Positions 55,601 through 64,000 of a DNA stretch of 64,000 nt are shown here, one piece after another. Numbering within the stretch: position 1 is the first letter of the stretch; each line of letters starts with the position of its first letter. The stretch is from Labia minor. Its lineage: Eukaryota > Arthropoda > Insecta > Dermaptera > Spongiphoridae. A program made the position numbers and the translations under genes. Location: contig CAUJBJ010000010.1 in assembly GCA_963082975.1 (NCBI GenBank), positions 558,001-622,000 of the forward strand, read 5' to 3'. The notes below the pieces were generated by a model. It was given only the letters and a program-made list of their open reading frames with translations. It was not told the DNA's origin and made no database searches.

Positions 55601-58600
55601 TCGATTTCTTAAATATTTTCATTGAATTCTTACGGAAAAGTCTGATTTTGTTCAAATATTAAAGGGAAAAATCCTACTTTTTTAAATACGAGGGATAAAA
55701 TTATCTTTTATATTTTATTTTATTAATTTTCTCATTCTATTGAAGAATAAATTCATATTTGATCGATTTCTTAAATATTTTCATTGAATTCTTACGGAAA
55801 ATTCTGATTTTGTTCAAATATTAAAGGGAAAATCCTACTTTTTTAAATACAAGGGATAAAATTATCTTTTATATTTTATTTTATTAATTTCCTGATTCTA
55901 TTGAAGAATAAATTCATATTTGATCGATTTCTTAAATATTTTCATTGAATTCTTACGGATTAGTGTGATTTTGTTCAAATATTAAAGGGAAAATCCTACT
56001 TTTTTAAATACGAGGGATAAAATTATCTTTTATATTTTATTTTATTAATTTTCTGATTCTAATTAAGAATAAATTCATATTTGATCGATTTCTTAAATAT
56101 TTTCATTGAATTCTTACGGAAAAGTCTGATTTTGTTCAAATATTAAAGGGAAAATCCTACTTTTTTAAATACGAGGGATAAAATTATCTTTTATATTTTA
56201 TTTTATTAATTTTCTGATTCTATTGAAGAATAAATTCATATTTGATCGATTTCTTAAATATTTTCATTGAATTCTTACGGAAAAGTCTGATTTTGTTCAA
56301 ATATTAAAGGGAAAATCCTACTTTTTTAAATACGTGGGATAAAATTATCTTTTATATTTTATTTTATTAATTTTCTGATTCTATTAAAGAATAAATTCAT
56401 ATTTGATCGATTTCTTAAATATTTTCATTGAATTCTTACGGATTACTGTGATTTTGTTCAAATATTAAAGGGAAAATCCTAGTTTTTTAAATACGAGGGA
56501 TAAAATTATCTTTTATATTTTATTTTATTAATTTTCTGATTCTATTGAAGAATAAATTCATATTTGATCGATTTCTTAAATATTTTCATTGAATTCTTAC
56601 GGAAAAGTCTGATTTTGTTCAAATATTAAAGGGAAAAATCCTACTTTTTTAAATACGAGGGATAAAATTATCTTTTTTATTTTATTTTATTAATTTTCTG
56701 ATTATAATTAAGAATAAATTCATATTTGATCGATTTCTTAAATATTTTCATTGAATTCTTACGGATTACTGTGATTTTGTTCAAATATTAAAGGGAAAAT
56801 CCTACTTTTTTAAATACGAGGGATAAAATTATCTTTTATATTTTATTTTATTCATTTTCTGATTCTAATTAAGAATAAATTCATATTTGATCGATTTCTT
56901 AAATATTTTCATTGAATTCTTACGGAAAAGTCTGATTTTGTTCAAATATTAAAGGGAAAATCCTACTTTTTTAAATACGAGGGATAAAATTATCTTTTTT
57001 ATTTTATTTTATTAATTTTCTGATTATAATGAAGAATAAATTCATTTTTGATCGATTTCTTAAATATTTTCATTGAATTCTTACGGATTAGTGTGATTTT
57101 GTTCAAATATTAAAGGGAAAATCCTACTTTTTTAAATACGAGGGATAAAATTATCTTTTATATTTTATTTTATTCATTTTCTGATTCTAATTAAGAATAA
57201 ATTCATATTTGATCGATTTCTTAAATATTTTCATTGAATTCTTACGGAAAAGTCTGATTTTGTTCAAATATTAAAGGGAAAATCCTACTTTTTTAAATAC
57301 GAGGGATAAAATTATCTTTTATATTTTATTTTATTAATTTTCTGATTCTATTGAAGAATAAATTCATATTTGATCGATTTCTTAAATATTTTCATTGAAT
57401 TCTTACGGAAAAGTCTGATTTTGTTCAAATATTAAAGGGAAAATCCTACTTTTTTAAATACGTGGGATAAAATTATCTATTATATTTTATTTTATTAATT
57501 TTCTGATTCTATTAAAGAATAAATTCATATTTGATCGATTTCTTAAATATTTTCATTGAATTCTTACGGATTACTGTGATTTTGTTCAAATATTAAAGGG
57601 AAAATCCTAGTTTTTTAAATACGAGGGATAAAATTATCTTTTTTATTTTATTTTATTAATTTTCTGGTTCTATTGAAGAATAAATTCATATTTGATCGAT
57701 TTCTTAATTATTTTCATTGAATTCTTACGGAAAATCTGATTTTGTTCAAATATTAAAGGGAAAATTCCTACTTTTTTAAATACGAGGGATAAAATTATCT
57801 TTTATATTTTATTTTATTCATTTTCTGATTCTAATGAAGAATAAATTCATATTTGATTGATTTCTTAAATATTTTCATTGAATTCTTACGGATTAGTGTG
57901 ATTTTGTTCAAATATTAAAGGGAAAATCCTACTTTTTTAAATACGAGGGATAAAATTAACTTTTATATTTTATTTTATTAATTTTCTGATTCTATTGAAG
58001 AATAAATTCATATTTGATCGATTTCTTAAATATTTTCATTGAATTCTTACGGAAAAGTCTGATTTTGTTCAAATATTAAAGGGAAAAATCCTACTTTTTT
58101 AAATACGAGGGATAAAATTATCTTTTTTATTTTATTTTATTAATTTTCTGATTATAATTAAGAATAAATTCATATTTGATCGATTTCTTAAATATTTTCA
58201 TTGAATTCTTACGGATTACTGTGATTTTGTTCAAATATTAAAGGGAAAATCCTACTTTTTTAAATACGAGGGATAAAATTATCTTTTATATTTTATTTTA
58301 TTCATTTTCTGATTCTAATTAAGAATAAATTCATATTTGATCGATTTCTTAAATATTTTCATTGAATTCTTACGGAAAAGTCTGATTTTGTTCAAATATT
58401 AAAGGGAAAATCCTACTTTTTTAAATACGAGGGATAAAATTATCTTTTTTATTTTATTTTATTAATTTTCTGATTATAATGAAGAATAAATTCATTTTTG
58501 ATCGATTTCTTAAATATTTTCATTGAATTCTTACGGATTAGTGTGATTTTGTTCAAATATTAAAGGGAAAATCCTACTTTTTTAAATACGAGGGATAAAA

Positions 58601-60344
58601 TTATCTTTTATATTTTATTTTATTCATTTTCTGATTCTAATTAAGAATAAATTCATATTTGATCGATTTCTTAAATATTTTCATTGAATTCTTACGGAAA
58701 AGTCTGATTTTGTTCAAATATTAAAGGGAAAATCCTACTTTTTTAAATACGAGGGATAAAATTATCTTTTATATTTTATTTTATTAATTTTCTGATTCTA
58801 TTGAAGAATAAATTCATATTTGATCGATTTCTTAAATATTTTCATTGAATTCTTACGGAAAAGTCTGATTTTGTTCAAATATTAAAGGGAAAATCCTACT
58901 TTTTTAAATACGTGGGATAAAATTATCTTTTATATTTTATTTTATTAATTTTCTGATTCTATTAAAGAATAAATTCATATTTGATCGATTTCTTAAATAT
59001 TTTCATTGAATTCTTACGGAGTACTGTGATTTTGTTCAAATATTAAAGGGAAAATCCTAGTTTTTTAAATACGAGGGATAAAATTATCTTTTTTATTTTA
59101 TTTTATTAATTTTCTGGTTCTAATGAAGAATAAATTCATATTTGATCGATTTCTTAATTATTTTCATTGAATTCTTACGGAAAATCTGATTTTGTTCAAA
59201 TATTAAAGGGAAAATTCCTACTTTTTTAAATACGAGGGATAAAATTATCTTTTATATTTTATTTTATTCATTTTCTGATTCTAATGAAGAATAAATTCAT
59301 ATTTGATTGATTTCTTAAATATTTTCATTGAATTCTTACGGATTAGTGTGATTTTGTTCAAATATTAAAGGGAAAATCCTAGTTTTTTAAATACGAGGGA
59401 TAAAATTAACTTTTATATTTTATTTTATTAATTTTCTGATTCTATTGAAGAATAAATTCATATTTGATCGATTTCTTAAATATTTTCATTGAATTCTTAC
59501 GGAAAAGTCTGATTTTGTTCAAATATTAAAGGGAAAAATCCTACTTTTTTAAATACGAGGGATAAAATTATCTTTTATATTTTATTTTATTAATTTTCTC
59601 ATTCTATTGAAGAATAAATTCATATTTGATCGATTTCTTAAATATTTTCATTGAATTCTTACGGAAAATTCTGATTTTGTTCAAATATTAAAGGGAAAAT
59701 CCTACTTTTTTAAATACAAGGGATAAAATTATCTTTTATATTTTATTTTATTAATTTCCTGATTCTATTGAAGAATAAATTCATATTTGATCGATTTCTT
59801 AAATATTTTCATTGAATTCTTACGGATTATTGTGATTTTGTTCAAATATTAAAGGGAAAATCCTACTTTTTTAAATACGAGGGATAAAATTATCTTTTAT
59901 ATTTTATTTTATTAATTTTCTGATTCTAATTAAGAATAAATTCATATTTGATCGATTTCTTAAATATTTTCATTGAATTCTTACGGAAAAGTCTGATTTT
60001 GTTCAAATATTAAAGGGAAAATCCTACTTTTTTAAATACGAGGGATAAAATTATCTTTTATATTTTATTTTATTAATTTTCTGATTCTATTGAAGAATAA
60101 ATTCATATTTGATCGATTTCTTAAATATTTTCATTGAATTCTTACGGAAAAGTCTGATTTTGTTCAAATATTAAAGGGAAAATCCTACTTTTTTAAATAC
60201 GTGGGATAAAATTATCTTTTATATTTTATTTTATTAATTTTCTGATTCTATTAAAGAATAAATTCATATTTGATCGATTTCTTAAATATTTTCATTGAAT
60301 TCTTACGGATTACTGTGATTTTGTTCAAATATTAAAGGGAAAAT
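52611..60344. repeat. Two tandem copies of a 24-monomer higher-order repeat (3867 bp each)
   Basis: The units are 52611-56477 and 56478-60344. The special CCTAG monomer with TTTTATA occurs at 52611, 56478 and 60345, the rare TATCTATTATA variant at 53607 and 57474, and AATTTCCTG at 55886 and 59753; all spacings are 3867 bp. Within the unit, the AAAAATCC monomer repeats after 1450 bp (52741 to 54191) and again after 2417 bp (56608). The 24-mer is therefore a 9-mer plus a 15-mer. A third unit begins at 60345 but diverges within two monomers; there the TATCTATTATA marker comes 4511 bp after its predecessor, four monomers late. Confidence 0.85.
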
Positions 60345-63300
60345 CCTAGTTTTTTAAATACGAGGGATAAAATTATCTTTTATATTTTATTTTATTAATT
60401 TTCTGATTCTATTGAAGAATAAATTCATATTTGATCGATTTCTTAAATATTTTCATTGAATTCTTACGGAAAAGTCTGATTTTGTTCAAATATTAAAGGG
60501 AAAATCCTACTTTTTTAAATACGAGGGATAAAAATATCTTTTTTATTTTATTTTATTAATTTTCTGATTATAATTAAGAATAAATTCATATTTGATCGAT
60601 TTCTTAAATATTTTCATTGAATTCTTACGGATTACTGTGATTTTGTTCAAATATTATAGGGAAAATCCTACTTTTTTAAATACGAGGGATAAAATTATCT
60701 TTTATATTTTATTTTATTCATTTTCTGATTCTAATTAAGAATAAATTCATATTTGATCGATTTCTTAAATATTTTCATTGAATTCTTACGGAAAAGTCTG
60801 ATTTTGTTCAAATATTAAAGGGAAAATCCTACTTTTTTAAATACGTGGGATAAAATTATCTTTTATATTTTATTTTATTAATTTTCTGATTCTATTAAAG
60901 AATAAATTCATATTTGATCGATTTCTTAAATATTTTCATTGAATTCTTACGGATTACTGTGATTTTGTTCAAATATTAAAGGGAAAATCCTAGTTTTTTA
61001 AATACGAGGGATAAAATTATCTTTTTTATTTTATTTTATTAATTTTCTGGTTCTATTGAAGAATAAATTCATATTTGATCGATTTCTTAATTATTTTCAT
61101 TGAATTCTTACGGAAAAGTCTGATTTTGTTCAAATATTAAAGGGAAAAATCCTACTTTTTTAAATACGAGGGATAAAATTATCTTTTTTATTTTATTTTA
61201 TTAATTTTCTGATTATAATTAAGAATAAATTCATATTTGATCGATTTCTTAAATATTTTCATTGAATTCTTACGGATTACTGTGATTTTGTTCAAATATT
61301 AAAGGGAAAATCCTACTTTTTTAAATACGAGGGATAAAATTATCTTTTATATTTTATTTTATTCATTTTCTGATTCTAATTAAGAATAAATTCATATTTG
61401 ATCGATTTCTTAAATATTTTCATTGAATTCTTACGGAAAAGTCTGATTTTGTTCAAATATTAAAGGGAAAATCCTACTTTTTTAAATACGAGGGATAAAA
61501 TTATCTTTTTTATTTTATTTTATTAATTTTCTGATTATAATGAAGAATAAATTCATTTTTGATCGATTTCTTAAATATTTTCATTGAATTCTTACGGATT
61601 AGTGTGATTTTGTTCAAATATTAAAGGGAAAATCCTACTTTTTTAAATACGAGGGATAAAATTATCTTTTATATTTTATTTTATTCATTTTCTGATTCTA
61701 ATTAAGAATAAATTCATATTTGATCGATTTCTTAAATATTTTCATTGAATTCTTACGGAAAAGTCTGATTTTGTTCAAATATTAAAGGGAAAATCCTACT
61801 TTTTTAAATACGAGGGATAAAATTATCTTTTATATTTTATTTTATTAATTTTCTGATTCTATTGAAGAATAAATTCATATTTGATCGATTTCTTAAATAT
61901 TTTCATTGAATTCTTACGGAAAAGTCTGATTTTGTTCAAATATTAAAGGGAAAATCCTACTTTTTTAAATACGTGGGATAAAATTATCTATTATATTTTA
62001 TTTTATTAATTTTCTGATTCTATTAAAGAATAAATTCATATTTGATCGATTTCTTAAATATTTTCATTGAATTCTTACGGATTACTGTGATTTTGTTCAA
62101 ATATTAAAGGGAAAATCCTAGTTTTTTAAATACGAGGGATAAAATTATCTTTTTTATTTTATTTTATTAATTTTCTGGTTCTATTGAAGAATAAATTCAT
62201 ATTTGATCGATTTCTTAATTATTTTCATTGAATTCTTACGGAAAATCTGATTTTGTTCAAATATTAAAGGGAAAATTCCTACTTTTTTAAATACGAGGGA
62301 TAAAATTATCTTTTATATTTTATTTTATTCATTTTCTGATTCTAATGAAGAATAAATTCATATTTGATTGATTTCTTAAATATTTTCATTGAATTCTTAC
62401 GGATTAGTGTGATTTTGTTCAAATATTAAAGGGAAAATCCTACTTTTTTAAATACGAGGGATAAAATTAACTTTTATATTTTATTTTATTAATTTTCTGA
62501 TTCTATTGAAGAATAAATTCATATTTGATCGATTTCTTAAATATTTTCATTGAATTCTTACGGAAAAGTCTGATTTTGTTCAAATATTAAAGGGAAAAAT
62601 CCTACTTTTTTAAATACGAGGGATAAAATTATCTTTTTTATTTTATTTTATTAATTTTCTGATTATAATTAAGAATAAATTCATATTTGATCGATTTCTT
62701 AAATATTTTCATTGAATTCTTACGGATTACTGTGATTTTGTTCAAATATTAAAGGGAAAATCCTACTTTTTTAAATACGAGGGATAAAATTATCTTTTAT
62801 ATTTTATTTTATTCATTTTCTGATTCTAATTAAGAATAAATTCATATTTGATCGATTTCTTAAATATTTTCATTGAATTCTTACGGAAAAGTCTGATTTT
62901 GTTCAAATATTAAAGGGAAAATCCTACTTTTTTAAATACGAGGGATAAAATTATCTTTTTTATTTTATTTTATTAATTTTCTGATTATAATGAAGAATAA
63001 ATTCATTTTTGATCGATTTCTTAAATATTTTCATTGAATTCTTACGGATTAGTGTGATTTTGTTCAAATATTAAAGGGAAAATCCTACTTTTTTAAATAC
63101 GAGGGATAAAATTATCTTTTATATTTTATTTTATTCATTTTCTGATTCTAATTAAGAATAAATTCATATTTGATCGATTTCTTAAATATTTTCATTGAAT
63201 TCTTACGGAAAAGTCTGATTTTGTTCAAATATTAAAGGGAAAATCCTACTTTTTTAAATACGAGGGATAAAATTATCTTTTATATTTTATTTTATTAATT

Positions 63301-64000
63301 TTCTGATTCTATTGAAGAATAAACTCATATTTGATCGATTTCTTAAATATTTTCATTGAATTCTTACGGAAAAGTCTGATTTTGTTCAAATATTAAAGGG
63401 AAAATCCTACTTTTTTAAATACGAGGGATAAAATTATCTTTTATATTTTATTTTATTAATTTTCTGATTCTATTAAAGAATAAATTCATATTTGATCGAT
63501 TTCTTAAATATTTTCATTGAATTCTTACGGATTACTGTGATTTTGTTCAAATATTAAAGGGAAAATCCTAGTTTTTTAAATACGAGGGATAAAATTATCT
63601 TTTTTATTTTATTTTATTAATTTTCTGGTTCTAATGAAGAATAAATTCATATTTGATCGATTTCTTAATTATTTTCATTGAATTCTTACGGAAAATCTGA
63701 TTTTGTTCAAATATTAAAGGGAAAATTCCTACTTTTTTAAATACGAGGGATAAAATTATCTTTTATATTTTATTTTATTAATTTTCTGATTCTATTGAAG
63801 AATAAATTCATATTTGATCGATTTCTTAAATATTTTCATTGAATTCTTACGGAAAAGTCTGATTTTGTTCAAATATTAAAGGGAAAATCCTACTTTTTTA
63901 AATACGAGGGATAAAAATATCTTTTTTATTTTATTTTATTAATTTTCTGATTATAATTAAGAATAAATTCATATTTGATCGATTTCTTAAATATTTTCAT

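Larger units (their letters stand above)
24577..64000. repeat. AT-rich satellite array, right block (about 245 monomers)
   Basis: An unbroken head-to-tail array to the end of the window, with no further insertion, inversion or gene. Monomer variants fall into ordered series. A recurring 9-monomer series is: AAAAATCC with GATTATAATTAAG; ATTACTGTG with TTCATT; TTCATTTTTG; ATTAGTGTG with TTCATT; CTATTGAAG; ACGTGGG with TATTAAAG; CCTAG with GGTTCT and CTTAATTATT; AAAATTCC with GATTGATTTC; and TAACTTTTATA. It alternates with a 15-monomer version that adds TTTCTCATTC, ACAAGGG plus AATTTCCTG, and other monomers. The AATTTCCTG marker occurs at 35103, 40903, 43320, 47509, 50891, 55886 and 59753. All these spacings are close to whole numbers of monomers. 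Confidence 0.98.

Noticed and set aside
1..64000. CENP-B box in the monomer
   Set aside because: No match to the TTCG...A..CGGG pattern was found on either strand; the few CpG sites are in TACGAGG, ATCGAT and TTACGG.
1..64000. Telomeric repeats (TTAGG type) or rDNA target of R1
   Set aside because: Neither TTAGG runs nor 28S rDNA sequence were seen; the insertions sit in the 161-bp satellite.

Overview
The window is a eukaryotic satellite-DNA array interrupted by two 5'-truncated non-LTR retrotransposon insertions. No host gene, tRNA, rRNA or bacterial-type feature is visible. About 61 of the 64 kb is one head-to-tail tandem repeat with a monomer of about 161 bp. One monomer counted by hand is about 20% G+C (33 of 161). 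I estimate roughly 380 monomers from length divided by 161, not from a count. All are in the same orientation, and the array runs off both ends of the window. The retrotransposon fragments have an R1-clade pol protein (RT, then a C-terminal cysteine-histidine motif). That clade is typical of arthropods, so an insect or other arthropod centromeric, pericentromeric or other heterochromatic block is the most likely source. The species cannot be named from the sequence.

Layout: 1-17214 satellite (left block); 17215-19061 retrotransposon copy 1 (about 1.85 kb, partial ORF2, 3' UTR, 24-nt poly-A); 19062-23420 satellite (middle block); 23421-24576 retrotransposon copy 2 (about 1.16 kb, shorter ORF2 fragment, same 3' UTR, about 43-nt poly-A); 24577-64000 satellite (right block).

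The satellite is organised in higher-order repeats (HORs). Monomer variants follow one another in fixed order and recur at exact multiples of the monomer: 1449/1450 bp (9 monomers), 2417 bp (15), 3867 bp (24 = 9 + 15), 4508 bp (28), and a 6431-bp (about 40-monomer) duplication at the left. This indicates repeated local amplification by unequal exchange or a similar process.

The two retrotransposon copies differ at only 3 of 1113 shared positions by my reading but have different 5' truncation points. They are therefore two insertions from nearly the same source, not one duplicated insertion. Both lie in the same orientation and at the same point of the monomer (ATT/AAAGGG). Copy 2 is bounded by a 13-bp target-site duplication, the signature of target-primed reverse transcription. 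This shared target position, together with the HOR layering, is the most notable observation. I found no evidence for a new enzymatic or defence system.
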